NCBI RefSeq assembly: GCF_000971255.1
Contig: NZ_BBMC01000002.1
Coordinates: 620,001-684,000 of the forward strand
Reading direction: 5' to 3'
Length of the DNA stretch: 64,000 nucleotides
Source: Demequina rhizosphaerae
GTDB taxonomy: Bacteria > Actinomycetota > Actinomycetes > Actinomycetales > Demequinaceae
Part shown: in pieces, positions 42,525 through 51,062 of the stretch
Layout: each line of letters begins with the position of its first letter
Numbering within the stretch: position 1 is the stretch's first letter
Notes under the pieces: model-generated
Database searches by the model: none
Told to the model about the DNA's origin: nothing
What the model saw: only the letters and a program-made list of their open reading frames with translations
Translations under genes and position numbers: made by a program

Positions 42525-43448
42525 TCAGCCCTTGACGCTTCCGGCCGAGAGTCCACTCTGCCAGTAGCGCTGGAGGAACAGGAACGCGACGATCAGCGGG
42601 ACGATGCTGATGAAGGAGCCCGTGATGACGGTCGAGAACAGCACCTCGCCGCCGCCGCCGGAGGTTCCGGCGGACTGCATCTGCGCGAGGCCGACGGTGA
42701 GCGGGTAGAGGTCCGAGCTGTTGAGCATGATGAGCGGCAGGAAGTAGTTGTTCCACGTCGCCACCAGCGCGAACAGCAGCACCGTGATGAAGCCCGGGAC
42801 CATGAGCCGGAAGGCCACCTGGAAGAACGTCCGCAGCTCCCCCGCGCCGTCGACGCGTGCGGCCTCGAGCAGCGAGTCCGGCACCGAGTCCGCGGCGTAG
42901 ACCCGCATGAGGAACACGCCGAACGGGCTGACCAGCGACGGCACGATGATCGCCCACACGGTGTTGGTGAGCCCCGCGGAGCTGAACAGCAGGTACGTCG
43001 GCAGCGCGAGCGCCGTGAGCGGGATCATGATCGCGCCGAGCACGATGCTGAACATCGCGTTCGAGCCGAAGAAGCGGTACTTCGCGAAGCCGTAGCCGGC
43101 CATGGTCGCGAGGAACGATGCGCCGACCGCGCTGACACCCGCGTACAGGAGGGTGTTGAGCGCCCAGCGGCCGAAGATGCCGTCCTTGTAGCCGAACACC
43201 GACTGGATGTTGTCCCACAGCGCGAAGCTGTCGCCGAACCAGAACCCGAACGTCGAGAACAGGTCGCCCGTGTTCTTGGTGCTGGCGATCGCGAGCCACA
43301 CGAGCGGCAGCAGGAAGTACAGCGCGAGGGCCCACACGATGATCGACAGTGGGGCGCTGCGGTCGCGGCCGCGGCGGTGGCGCGAGGGCCGAGGCTTGTG
43401 GAGACCGGCGGCGGAGGCGGTGCCGCCGGCTGACATCGTGGCGGTCAT
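42525..43448 (-). CDS. Sugar ABC transporter permease, MalG-type
   Basis: 307 aa with six helices after a basic N-terminal tail (KPRPSRHRRGRDRS). The EAA loop that docks the ATPase reads EAARVDGAGELRTFFQVAFRLMVPG near residues 200-225. VGLAQMQSAGTSGGGG precedes the last helices and SAGSVKG ends the protein, as in other CUT1 permeases. ATG at 43448 overlaps the stop of the upstream permease (ATGA). No ATPase gene is in the operon, so a shared MsiK-like ATPase elsewhere is inferred, as is usual for actinobacterial CUT1 systems. Confidence 0.92.
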   Translation of the reverse strand: MTATMSAGGTASAAGLHKPRPSRHRRGRDRSAPLSIIVWALALYFLLPLVWLAIASTKNTGDLFSTFGFWFGDSFALWDNIQSVFGYKDGIFGRWALNTLLYAGVSAVGASFLATMAGYGFAKYRFFGSNAMFSIVLGAIMIPLTALALPTYLLFSSAGLTNTVWAIIVPSLVSPFGVFLMRVYAADSVPDSLLEAARVDGAGELRTFFQVAFRLMVPGFITVLLFALVATWNNYFLPLIMLNSSDLYPLTVGLAQMQSAGTSGGGGEVLFSTVITGSFISIVPLIVAFLFLQRYWQSGLSAGSVKG

Positions 43449-44398
43449 CGCCGCACCTTCCTCTCGGCGCGCTGCGAGCTGAGCTGCACCACGTACGACA
43501 TGATCGCGATGACGAGGCCGAGCAGGAACGCGATGGCCGCGGCGTAGTTGACGTCCTGGTTCACGAACGCGACGTTGTAGGCGTAGAAGTTCGGCGTGAA
43601 GCCGTTGGTGATGACCACCGGCGCGATCGCGTCGAGCAGCGCGGGCTCGTTGAAGAGCTGGAACGTGCCGATCACCGAGAAGATGACCGTGAGCATGATC
43701 GCGGGCTTGATCGCCGGGATCTTGATGCTGAGAGCGATGCGGATGCGGCTCGCGCCGTCGATCGCGGCGGCCTCGTACAGCTCGGTGGGGATCGCGCGGA
43801 GCGCGGCGTACATGATGATCATGTTGTAGCCGACGTACTCCCACGTGACGATGTTCATCATCGACCCGAGGATGCTCGACTCGCCCAGGAGGTCGGGCGG
43901 CTGCAGCCCCAGCGCCTCGAAGGCCTGGGTGATCGGCCCGAAGTCGGGGCCGTAGAGGTAGCCCCACATGAGCGTCGCGACGACGCCGGGGACCGCGTAC
44001 GGCATGAAGGCGAGCAGGCGCGCGCTGCGAGCGGCGCGGGTGCGGCCGCTGTCGATCGCGAGCGCGAGGAACAGCGCGATGCCGAGCATGATCGGCACCT
44101 GGATCACGAGGAAGAGCGCCATGCGCCCGACGCCGCCGAGGAAGGCCGGGTCGGTGAGGGCCTCGGCAAAGTTCTTCAGCCCCACGAACGAGGTGCCGCC
44201 GATGAGCTTGCTCTCGAACAGGCTGAGGTACGCGGCGTATCCGAGCGGCACCAGGATCATCGCGATGAACAGCACCATGAACGGCACGACGAAGAGGAAG
44301 CCGGCGAGCGGGTGCCCGCGATGGCCGCGGCGAGCCGCGCGCCCGGGCGACCTGCGCGTCGCCGGCGGATCGGCGGAGCTGACGGTGGTGACGGCCAT
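43445..44398 (-). CDS. Sugar ABC transporter permease, MalF-type
   Basis: 317 aa, six helices, first one at about residues 33-54 (GFLFVVPFMVLFIAMILVP). The ATPase-contact EAA loop is YEAAAIDGASRIRIALSIKIPAIKP near residue 215. FVGLKNFAEALTDPAF after helix 1 is typical of the MalF/LacF group. It pairs with the permease at 42525, coupled by ATGA, and lies 71 bp after the substrate-binding protein gene, with a strong hairpin in that gap. Confidence 0.92.
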   Translation of the reverse strand: MAVTTVSSADPPATRRSPGRAARRGHRGHPLAGFLFVVPFMVLFIAMILVPLGYAAYLSLFESKLIGGTSFVGLKNFAEALTDPAFLGGVGRMALFLVIQVPIMLGIALFLALAIDSGRTRAARSARLLAFMPYAVPGVVATLMWGYLYGPDFGPITQAFEALGLQPPDLLGESSILGSMMNIVTWEYVGYNMIIMYAALRAIPTELYEAAAIDGASRIRIALSIKIPAIKPAIMLTVIFSVIGTFQLFNEPALLDAIAPVVITNGFTPNFYAYNVAFVNQDVNYAAAIAFLLGLVIAIMSYVVQLSSQRAERKVRR

Positions 44399-44431
44399 GG
44401 GAGGCCTCCTTCACTGCGTTGTGAGGGTGGT

Positions 44432-44462
44432 GGCGGGGGCGCCGATGCGCGGCGCCCCCGCC
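44432..44462 (-). other. Intercistronic hairpin between binding-protein and permease genes
   Basis: GGCGGGGGCGCCG and CGGCGCCCCCGCC form a perfect 13-bp stem with a 5-base loop, just after the stop of the substrate-binding protein gene. In such operons a stem-loop here commonly stabilises the binding-protein message and lowers permease expression; that role is inferred. Confidence 0.65.
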
Positions 44463-44469
44463 CTTGCTG

Positions 44470-45825
44470 CTACTCGATCGTGAAGCCCTGCTCGGTCGCG
44501 TAGTCGACGATCTCCTGCTGCCAGTCGTCGAGCGCGGCGACCGCGTCGCCCTTCTTCTCCCACGCGACGCCGACGGTCTCGTTGTACGCGGAGAGGACGA
44601 ACTCGTTGAACGGGAGCCACTCGAAGGTCGGGTCGACCGTGGCGGAGATCTCCGCGAACTCGGCGTTCACCTCCTGGCCGCCGAAGAACTCGACGGGCTG
44701 GTCGGCGTACTCCGGGTCCTCGAGGAGCGACGTGAGCGCCGGGTAGAGGAACTGCTCGGTCGCGAACATCGTCGTCGGCTCGGGCTCGTGGTTGATCCAG
44801 CGCGCGAGCTCGTAGGCCGCGATGGGGTTCTCCGTGGTGGAGAGCACCGCGTTGGACGAGCCGCCCCAGTTGCCGGACACCGGGTTCGCGGCGTCCCACT
44901 GCGGCAGCGGCGCCGCGCGCCACTTGCCGGTGGTGCCCTCGGCGGTGCCCTGGAGGAAGATCGGGCCCCATGCGGGGACGAGCCAGCCGGCGTAGTTCCC
45001 GTTGGCGATGTTCTGGAACCAGTTGTCGGTCCAGCCCGCGTCGGTCGACACGAGGTCCGCCTGGACGAGGTCCTGCCAGTACTGCACGACCTCCTTGACC
45101 TCGGGCGAGTTCACGTTGATCGACACGGTCTCCGCGCCGTCGTAGCCGAACGGGTCGAGGCCCGCCTGCCACAGCAGCGCGATGAGCTGGACGGGCTCGT
45201 TCGCCGCGAGGTTCGAGATGTGCGAGCCGGTCTTGTCCTTCACCTGCTTCGCGGCCTCGGCGTACTCCTCGTACGTCTCGGGCGCGCCGTCGAGGCCGGC
45301 CTCCGTGAGGATGTCCTCGCGGTAGAGGTTGCCCATGGGGCCGGTGTCCTGCGGGATCGCCCACACGCCCGCATCGTTCGCCACCTGGTTCCAGACCCAC
45401 TCGACGTAGTCTCCGCCGAGGTCGCGCGCGCCGTACTCCGACAGGTCGAGCAGCGAGCCGGTGAGGTTGAACGTCGGGATGTACATGTACTCGATCTGCG
45501 CGACGTCGGGGGCGCCCTCGCCGGACTCGAGCGCCGAGCGCAGCTTCTGGTAGTGCTCGAGGCCCTGGCCCACGTTCTCGACGGTGACGTCGATCTCCGG
45601 GTACTCCTCCTCGAAGAGCGCGATCTCGTTCTCGATGTCCGGCACCCACGTCCAGAAGGTGAGCGAGGTGGGAGTGCTCATGGCCTCCTCGAAGGCGTCC
45701 GAGGCGATGGGCTCGGCGCTCTCGCCGCCGTCCCCGCCGTCGCCCGAGCTGCAGCCGGTGGCGATGAGGGAGAAGGCGGCGGCAGTGCCTGCCAGCGCCA
45801 TTGCTGTCTTCCGTGCCTTGTTCAT
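44470..45825 (-). CDS. ABC transporter sugar-binding lipoprotein (CUT1)
   Basis: 451-residue extracytoplasmic solute-binding protein. Lipobox LIATGC at about residues 20-25. The family 1 fold shows SLTFWTWVPDIENEIALFEEEYPEIDVTVEN, then APDVAQIEYMYIPTF and GNYAGWLVPAWGPIFL; the many Trp/Tyr residues suit stacking on sugar rings. ATG at 45825 has AAGGAACAGGA upstream. It lies 17 bp after the first GH42 gene and is followed by a stem-loop before the permeases. By context it probably binds a beta-galactoside or galacto-oligosaccharide. Confidence 0.93.
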   Translation of the reverse strand: MNKARKTAMALAGTAAAFSLIATGCSSGDGGDGGESAEPIASDAFEEAMSTPTSLTFWTWVPDIENEIALFEEEYPEIDVTVENVGQGLEHYQKLRSALESGEGAPDVAQIEYMYIPTFNLTGSLLDLSEYGARDLGGDYVEWVWNQVANDAGVWAIPQDTGPMGNLYREDILTEAGLDGAPETYEEYAEAAKQVKDKTGSHISNLAANEPVQLIALLWQAGLDPFGYDGAETVSINVNSPEVKEVVQYWQDLVQADLVSTDAGWTDNWFQNIANGNYAGWLVPAWGPIFLQGTAEGTTGKWRAAPLPQWDAANPVSGNWGGSSNAVLSTTENPIAAYELARWINHEPEPTTMFATEQFLYPALTSLLEDPEYADQPVEFFGGQEVNAEFAEISATVDPTFEWLPFNEFVLSAYNETVGVAWEKKGDAVAALDDWQQEIVDYATEQGFTIE

Positions 45826-45841
45826 TCCTGTTCCTTCTCTC

Positions 45842-47977
45842 TTACAGTCCCGGGTTCGGGGACTCGGGGTGCTCCGACTCGCCGACGAGGACCACCGTGG
45901 TCCAGGCGGCAAGATCCAGGTGATCGCCGGCGGCGTGCGCCGCGCCGTCGATCGGGTCCGTGACCGGCCGGGTGAGGGCGACGGTCGTGGGCGTCCAGCT
46001 CCAGTTGAAGACGAACCACACGCGGCGGCCGTCGGGCAGGGTGCCGGACGATTCGGTGACGGCCTGCGGCGGGTCGACCAGCAGGCGGTCGGCGGCCTCG
46101 GCGCCGAGCGCGTGGCCGACGACCGCGGCGGCGAGCTCGCGGGTCGGGACGCAGCCGACCGTGGTGACCCGCCCTGCGCCCGCCGGGGCGCTCGTGACGG
46201 CCGCGAAATCGCCGAAGCGCGGGTGGTCGTAGCTCGCGAGCACGTCGGCGCCCGCCGGGAGGAGCCCGTCGATCCACAGCTCGGCGCCGGCGCCCTCGGG
46301 CAGCGCGAGGGCCGGCGTCCCGGTGGCGGGGACCGCGGCGTCGAGGTTGGAGAACTCCTCGTACCGCACGCCGGCCGCATCGACGAGCCCCGGGGGCGCG
46401 ACCTGGTGGCGGGCCCGCGCCTCGGTGTCCGCGTACGCCGTGCGCGGGCCGAGGACGAGGTGTCCCCCCGCCGCCGCGTAGTCGTCGAGCAGCGTGATGT
46501 CCGCGTCGGAGGCGATGTAGAGGCCGGCGGCGACCAGCACGGGGAAGCGGCGCGCGAGCTCGGCGGCGCCGAGGTCGTGCGCCTGACCCACGTGCAGCAC
46601 GCGGACCTGGGCGCGCGCGTCGAACGCGCCGTTGTAGAAGGCGTCGACGATGCGCTCGTACGGATCGCCGGCGTCGCCGGCCGGCATCCGGAACGGCGGC
46701 TGGAACTGCAGCGCGTGCTTGCTCGGGAGGGACCACAGCAAGGCGACGTCCGCGTCGGGCTCGTAGCCGTCGAGCAGGCCGCCGAGGCCCTCGAGACGCG
46801 CGCCGATGCCCGCGATCTCGCGGTACACGCGGCCGGGCTCGAGGCTGTGCGGGAGCACGCCGCCCCAGTACGTCTCGGCGCCGTAGGGCAGGGTGTTCCA
46901 CTGCCAGTACTCGATCAGCGCGGCGCCCCGCGAGATCAGGGAGAACGCGGCCTGCGCGAGCTGGCCGGGGTACGGCGGGTAGTTGGTGGCCGAGTCGCCG
47001 ATCGCCTGCGCGTTGGTCTCGGTCACGAGGAAGCGCGCCTGCTTCGACGAGTACATGCGGTCGCCCTGGCGGAACAGCGTCGCGACGCCGCTCGTGGTCC
47101 AGTAGTCGGTGGTGGGGCGGCGGTCGTCGATCGCGAGGCGGTCCTGCATCCCGTAGTAGGGGTTGCCCGCCGTCACGGTGAGCGCCTCGGCCGTCTTCTG
47201 GTCGTCGAGCGCGGCGCGGGGGTACTGGAAGCACGTCGTGACGAACTGACCGGCGTCGCGATAGTCCTCGACGAGGCCGGCCTGCCACGCGATGAACTCG
47301 GCGGTGAGGTCGGCCTGGAAGGTCCGCCACGCGAGGTCGTACTGCGGGAACGAGTTGCCGTCGGGACGCCACAGCTCGGACCAATCCTGGAGGCGGTGCG
47401 ACCAGTAGGTGAGGCCCCACTCGCGGTTGAGCGTGTCGACGTCGCCGTACGTGGCGGCGAGCCGCTCGACGAAGCGCGCGAACACGTGGTCGTTGTGGAA
47501 GATCTCGATGCCCGGCTCGTTGTCGACCTGGAAGCCGACCACCGACGGGTGGGACGCGTAGCGCTCGAGGATCGCGCGGACCAGGCGCTCCGCGCGGCCG
47601 AGGAACTCGGGGTGCGTGAAGTCCATCTCCTGACGGGCGCCCCACGGGATCGGCTCGCCCGTCGCGCGGTCCGCGGCGATCTCCGGGTGCGCCACCTGCA
47701 GCCACGGCGGCACCGCGTAGGTCGGGGTGCCGAGGATGACCCGGATGCCGCGGGCGTGCGCGGCGTCGAGCGTCGGGGCGAGCCACTCGAGGTCGTACTC
47801 CCCCTCGCGCGGCTCCCACGTCGACCACACGGACTCCCCCACGCGGATGGTGGTGATGCCCGCCTCGACCATGAGGTCGAGGTCGGTCTCCAGGCGGTCG
47901 TGACGCTGGTACTCGGGGTAGTACGCGACTCCGAGGTCGACGCGCCCCGTCGCGGCCGCGGTGCTGCTGTGCTCCAT
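45842..47977 (-). CDS. GH42 beta-galactosidase, operon-leading copy
   Basis: 711 aa, cytoplasmic. The barrel starts DLGVAYYPEYQRHDRLETDLDLM; the acid/base Glu is in VGFQVDNEPGIEIF (near residue 155) and the probable nucleophile Glu in FLVTETNAQAIG (near 318). YWQWNTLPYGAETYWGGVLPH is a substrate-site segment of the family. The C-terminal part has WFVFNWSWTPTTVALTRPV. It is only distantly similar to the GH42 at 40483. ATG at 47977 has GGAG eight bases upstream. It is the first gene of a five-gene leftward operon whose promoter region holds two LacI-type operators. Confidence 0.92.
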   Translation of the reverse strand: MEHSSTAAATGRVDLGVAYYPEYQRHDRLETDLDLMVEAGITTIRVGESVWSTWEPREGEYDLEWLAPTLDAAHARGIRVILGTPTYAVPPWLQVAHPEIAADRATGEPIPWGARQEMDFTHPEFLGRAERLVRAILERYASHPSVVGFQVDNEPGIEIFHNDHVFARFVERLAATYGDVDTLNREWGLTYWSHRLQDWSELWRPDGNSFPQYDLAWRTFQADLTAEFIAWQAGLVEDYRDAGQFVTTCFQYPRAALDDQKTAEALTVTAGNPYYGMQDRLAIDDRRPTTDYWTTSGVATLFRQGDRMYSSKQARFLVTETNAQAIGDSATNYPPYPGQLAQAAFSLISRGAALIEYWQWNTLPYGAETYWGGVLPHSLEPGRVYREIAGIGARLEGLGGLLDGYEPDADVALLWSLPSKHALQFQPPFRMPAGDAGDPYERIVDAFYNGAFDARAQVRVLHVGQAHDLGAAELARRFPVLVAAGLYIASDADITLLDDYAAAGGHLVLGPRTAYADTEARARHQVAPPGLVDAAGVRYEEFSNLDAAVPATGTPALALPEGAGAELWIDGLLPAGADVLASYDHPRFGDFAAVTSAPAGAGRVTTVGCVPTRELAAAVVGHALGAEAADRLLVDPPQAVTESSGTLPDGRRVWFVFNWSWTPTTVALTRPVTDPIDGAAHAAGDHLDLAAWTTVVLVGESEHPESPNPGL

Positions 47978-48021
47978 AGATCCACTCCGTTGTTGATCCG
48001 GCTTCGCACCCCGACTCGGTC

Positions 48022-48037
48022 TTGTTACCGGCCACAT
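48022..48037. promoter_or_regulatory. LacI-type operator O1 before the GH42-ABC operon
   Basis: TTGTTACCGGCCACAT: one strong GTTACCGG half and one degenerate half. It is 31 bp from the sister site at 48053 (three helical turns), which suits cooperative or looping binding. Confidence 0.5.
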
Positions 48038-48052
48038 TGGTGCAATACGGCG

Positions 48053-48068
48053 ATGTTACCGGTAATAT
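48053..48068. promoter_or_regulatory. LacI-type operator O2 and lacI-type gene -10 region
   Basis: ATGTTACC-GGTAATAT, a palindrome with a central CG and 6 of 8 matched positions. It lies in the divergent region between the GH42 operon and the LacI gene. Its right half contains TAATAT (48063-48068), a good -10 for the rightward regulator gene, so the regulator probably represses itself as well as the operon. Confidence 0.65.
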
Positions 48069-48090
48069 CCGGATGTGCAAGCCCCGTGTT

Positions 48091-48108
48091 CATCACGGTT
48101 TCGTGATG
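48091..48108. promoter_or_regulatory. Perfect inverted repeat in the regulator leader
   Basis: CATCACG-GTTT-CGTGATG, perfect 7-bp arms with a 4-base centre, 50 bp upstream of the regulator start codon and just past the expected transcription start. Either an RNA hairpin or an additional regulator site. Confidence 0.5.
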
Positions 48109-48157
48109 TGCGAGCGGTACGGTGCGGGGACGAGCGTGCGACGAAGGGCGGACAGGC

Positions 48158-49219
48158 ATGACTGACCAGGCGGTTCCCGCCGCGGAGCACCCCGCCGAGC
48201 GCAGGCCCCGGCAGGGGGCGGCCGCGGGCAAGCCGGCGACGATCTACGACGTCGCGCACGCGGCGGGCGTGTCCCACCAGACGGTCAGCCGGTACCTCAA
48301 GGGCTTCGAGGGCATCCGCCCGGAGACGCGCGCCAAGGTCGAGCGCGCGCTCGCCGAGCTCGACTACCGGCCCAACCTCACCGCCCGTTCGCTCACCACG
48401 GGCCGGTCCCGCCGCATCGGCGCCCTCACCCACGACATCGACAAGTACGGCCCCAGCAAGATCCTGGGCTCGGCCTCGGCGGCCGCGCGCGACGCCGGCT
48501 ACGTGCTCGACGTCGTCACCCTCGACACGACCGACACCGCCTCGATCCGGGAGGCGCTGGCCATCATCGCGGAGCACGACGTCGAGGGCATCCTCGCGCT
48601 GTCCTCCACCGACGAGATGACGCACGCGTTCGAGGGGATCGACTTCCGCGTCCCGGCGCTCATCGCGGCCGAGCCCGACGAGCCGTCGCGGGTGCAGTCC
48701 CAGCTCGCGACGGTCGGCATGCCCGCGCTGGTCGCGCACCTCGCGGAGCTGGGCCATCGCCGGCTGATCTTCCTCGCCGGCCCTCACCACTGGTCCGCGG
48801 CCCGCAACCGTACGCGCGCGCTCGAGGTCGCCGCCGAGTCCCAGGGCATCGAGGTCGCCGCGGTGCTCGAGGGCGACTGGTCGGCGCGCTCGGGCCACGA
48901 GCTGATCCGCGACCTGCCGGAGATCGACGCGACCGCCATCGTGTCGGCCAACGACCAGATGGCGCTCGGCGCGATCCTGGCGCTCTCCGAGCGCGGGCTC
49001 GAGGTGCCCGGCGACGTCAGCGTGACCGGCATCGACGACCTGCCCGACGCCGCCTTCTACACGCCGCCGCTCACGACCCTCCGGATGGACCTCTCCGGAC
49101 GCGGACGCGCGGCGTTCGCCGAGCTGCTCAGCAGGATCGACGGGTCCGAGGCGCACGAGCCCGCGCCGGTGCAGTCGGAGCTGATCGTGCGGAGCTCGAC
49201 GGGCCCCGCGCCGCGTTGA
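48158..49219 (+). CDS. LacI family transcriptional regulator
   Basis: 353 aa. The DNA-binding head is at about residues 26-75: ATIYDVAHAAGVSHQTVSRYLKGFEGIRPETRAKVERALAELDYRPN, with the hinge ARSLTTGRS. The sugar-binding core has LGHRRLIFLAGPHHWSAARNR and TAIVSANDQMALGAILALSERGLEVPGDVSVTGIDDLPDAAFYTPPLTT, typical of galactoside-responsive LacI proteins. ATG at 48158 follows GAAGGGCGGACAGG. It is divergent from the GH42-ABC operon, and its operators (48022-48068) overlap both promoters; a similar site at 33219 suggests it also controls a symporter. The effector is probably a galactose-containing sugar. Confidence 0.93.
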   Translation: MTDQAVPAAEHPAERRPRQGAAAGKPATIYDVAHAAGVSHQTVSRYLKGFEGIRPETRAKVERALAELDYRPNLTARSLTTGRSRRIGALTHDIDKYGPSKILGSASAAARDAGYVLDVVTLDTTDTASIREALAIIAEHDVEGILALSSTDEMTHAFEGIDFRVPALIAAEPDEPSRVQSQLATVGMPALVAHLAELGHRRLIFLAGPHHWSAARNRTRALEVAAESQGIEVAAVLEGDWSARSGHELIRDLPEIDATAIVSANDQMALGAILALSERGLEVPGDVSVTGIDDLPDAAFYTPPLTTLRMDLSGRGRAAFAELLSRIDGSEAHEPAPVQSELIVRSSTGPAPR

Positions 49220-49329
49220 CCTCTCCACGCACACCCGGGAGCTCGACCCCGATCCGCGACTCTCCGAGCGCGACACGCCGCCGACACCCCCGGCCTCCGG
49301 TGACAGAGTGCCTCGGCTGCGTGGACAGG
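49219..49329. repeat. Dispersed intergenic foldback repeat, copy B
   Basis: 111-bp partner of 40360-40470 (ungapped, about 81% identity). The inverted ends here are CCTCTCCACGCA and TGCGTGGACAGG. It starts at the last base of the LacI stop codon and ends 16 bp before the stop of the converging ABC1 kinase gene, again between converging genes. Confidence 0.75.
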
Positions 49330-49344
49330 TAATCGCGAGAGAGG

Positions 49345-51024
49345 TCAGCGCGGGTTGCGGCGCCCGAAGATCACGTGGCCGAGCGGGATGAGCGAGCCGA
49401 TCATCAGCACCCACCCCTGACCCGGGTCGTCCGCGTGCAGCCGTGCTCCCCCGACCAGCAGCGCGCAGAAGATCAGCGCGGACACCAGGCGCCTCGCCGT
49501 GAGCTCGAGCTTGGAGAACGTCTCCTCGAGACGCGGCGTCGTGACCGCGAGGTTGCCGGTCTCGACCTTGTGGAGGACAGCGTCGAGACGCTTGGGCATG
49601 TGGCGGATCACGCCGACGGCCTCGACCGCCTCGCGCCCGACCTCGCGCGCCATGCTCGTGGTCTCGTCGCGCAGCAGGCGCTGCGCGTAGGGCTCGACCG
49701 AATCCCAGATGTTGTACGCCGGGTCGAGCGAGCTGCACAGACCCGACGTGAGCGACACCGCGCGGATGATGAGCAGGAAGTTCTCCGGCAGCTGGAACGG
49801 CATCGTCACCATGACGTCGGAGAACTCGAGCGCGAAGTCGCGGAACTCGCGCGGGTCCACGCGCCGCAGGTCCGCGAAGCCCATGCCGCCGAAGCGCGAG
49901 AAGACCTGCGTCATCACCCGCTCGAGCTCGACGGTGTCCGCCGAGGGCAGCAGGACCCCCGCGTCGTGCATCGCGCGGACCATGCCCTTGCCGTCGCGGG
50001 AGGCCGCGGCGATCACGACCGCGCGCAGGGCGTGGCGCAGCCGGTCGGGCACCTCGCCCATCATCCCGAAGTCGACGAAGGTGAGCGTCCACTCGGGGCC
50101 CTCCGCGCCGGGCGCGCGCGGCGTGACGAAGAGGTTGCCGGGGTGCGGATCGGCGTGGAAGAAGCTGTGGCGGAAGAGCTGGTCGAGCATGACGTCGGCG
50201 AAGACGTTCGCGACCTCGGCCGGCGAGATGCCGGCGGCGCGGATGCCCTCCACGTCCGTGATCTTGATCGCCGTGACGTCCTCGAGCGTGAGGACGCGGC
50301 GGGTGGTGCGCTCCCACACCACGGCGGGCACGCGGACCCGCGCATCGTCCGCGAAGCTCTCGGCGAAGCGCTCGGCGTTGGCGGCCTCGTGGAGGTAGTC
50401 GATCTCCTCGAGGCTGGTCGCGGCGAACTCCTCGACCAGCGCGGGCAGGTCGACGCGCTGGTGGATGATCCGGATGCGCATGAGCCACATCGCGATGCGG
50501 CGCAGCGCGGAGAGGTCGACCTCGACGATGTGGCCGATGCCGGGGCGCTGGATCTTCACGACGACGTCCGTGAAGCCGACGGCGTCCTTGTCCGTCGCCG
50601 CGAGCCTGGCCCGGTGGGCCTGGCCGATCGAGGCGGAGGCGACCGGCTCCTCGTCGAAGCTCGCGTAGACGTGGCGCAGCGGCACGCCGAGCTCGTCCTC
50701 GGCGAGCGCGTGGATCTCGTCGAACGGCACCGCCGGGACCTCGTCCTGGAGGTCCTCGAGCTCCTTGGTGATCTCCGGCGGCAGCACGTCGAGTCGGGTC
50801 GACAGGAACTGGCCGAGCTTGATCATCAGCCCGCCGAGATCGACCGCGAGCGCGCGGAACCGGCGCGCGAGCCGCTGCATGCGGGCCTCGCGGGTGCGCT
50901 CGGCGATGCCGGACATGCCGAAGCGCGGAAGGAAGAGCTCGTACCACCACGTGACGATGAGGTGGCGCGCGGCGAAGCGCAGGATGCGGCGATAGCGGGC
51001 GCGTCCGCGGGTGGCGTCGGGCAT
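49345..51024 (-). CDS. ABC1/AarF (UbiB) family atypical kinase
   Basis: 559 aa. The protein-kinase-like fold carries the family's N-terminal KxGQ motif (LMIKLGQFLSTRLDVLPPEI near residue 70), the Ala-rich loop in VASASIGQAHRARL near 130, the VVVKIQRPG lysine, and HADPHPGN with VDFGMMGE (catalytic and metal Asp) near residues 285-315. One or two C-terminal helices (SALIFCALLVGGARL, VLMIGSLIPLGHVIF) anchor it to the membrane. Members support quinone biosynthesis or lipid homeostasis. GAGGAG lies six bases before the ATG at 51024. The PadR gene is just upstream (38 bp) in the same direction. Confidence 0.92.
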   Translation of the reverse strand: MPDATRGRARYRRILRFAARHLIVTWWYELFLPRFGMSGIAERTREARMQRLARRFRALAVDLGGLMIKLGQFLSTRLDVLPPEITKELEDLQDEVPAVPFDEIHALAEDELGVPLRHVYASFDEEPVASASIGQAHRARLAATDKDAVGFTDVVVKIQRPGIGHIVEVDLSALRRIAMWLMRIRIIHQRVDLPALVEEFAATSLEEIDYLHEAANAERFAESFADDARVRVPAVVWERTTRRVLTLEDVTAIKITDVEGIRAAGISPAEVANVFADVMLDQLFRHSFFHADPHPGNLFVTPRAPGAEGPEWTLTFVDFGMMGEVPDRLRHALRAVVIAAASRDGKGMVRAMHDAGVLLPSADTVELERVMTQVFSRFGGMGFADLRRVDPREFRDFALEFSDVMVTMPFQLPENFLLIIRAVSLTSGLCSSLDPAYNIWDSVEPYAQRLLRDETTSMAREVGREAVEAVGVIRHMPKRLDAVLHKVETGNLAVTTPRLEETFSKLELTARRLVSALIFCALLVGGARLHADDPGQGWVLMIGSLIPLGHVIFGRRNPR

Positions 51025-51062
51025 CGATTCTCCTCGATCCCCGACGGCCCGACGGCGTGTCG

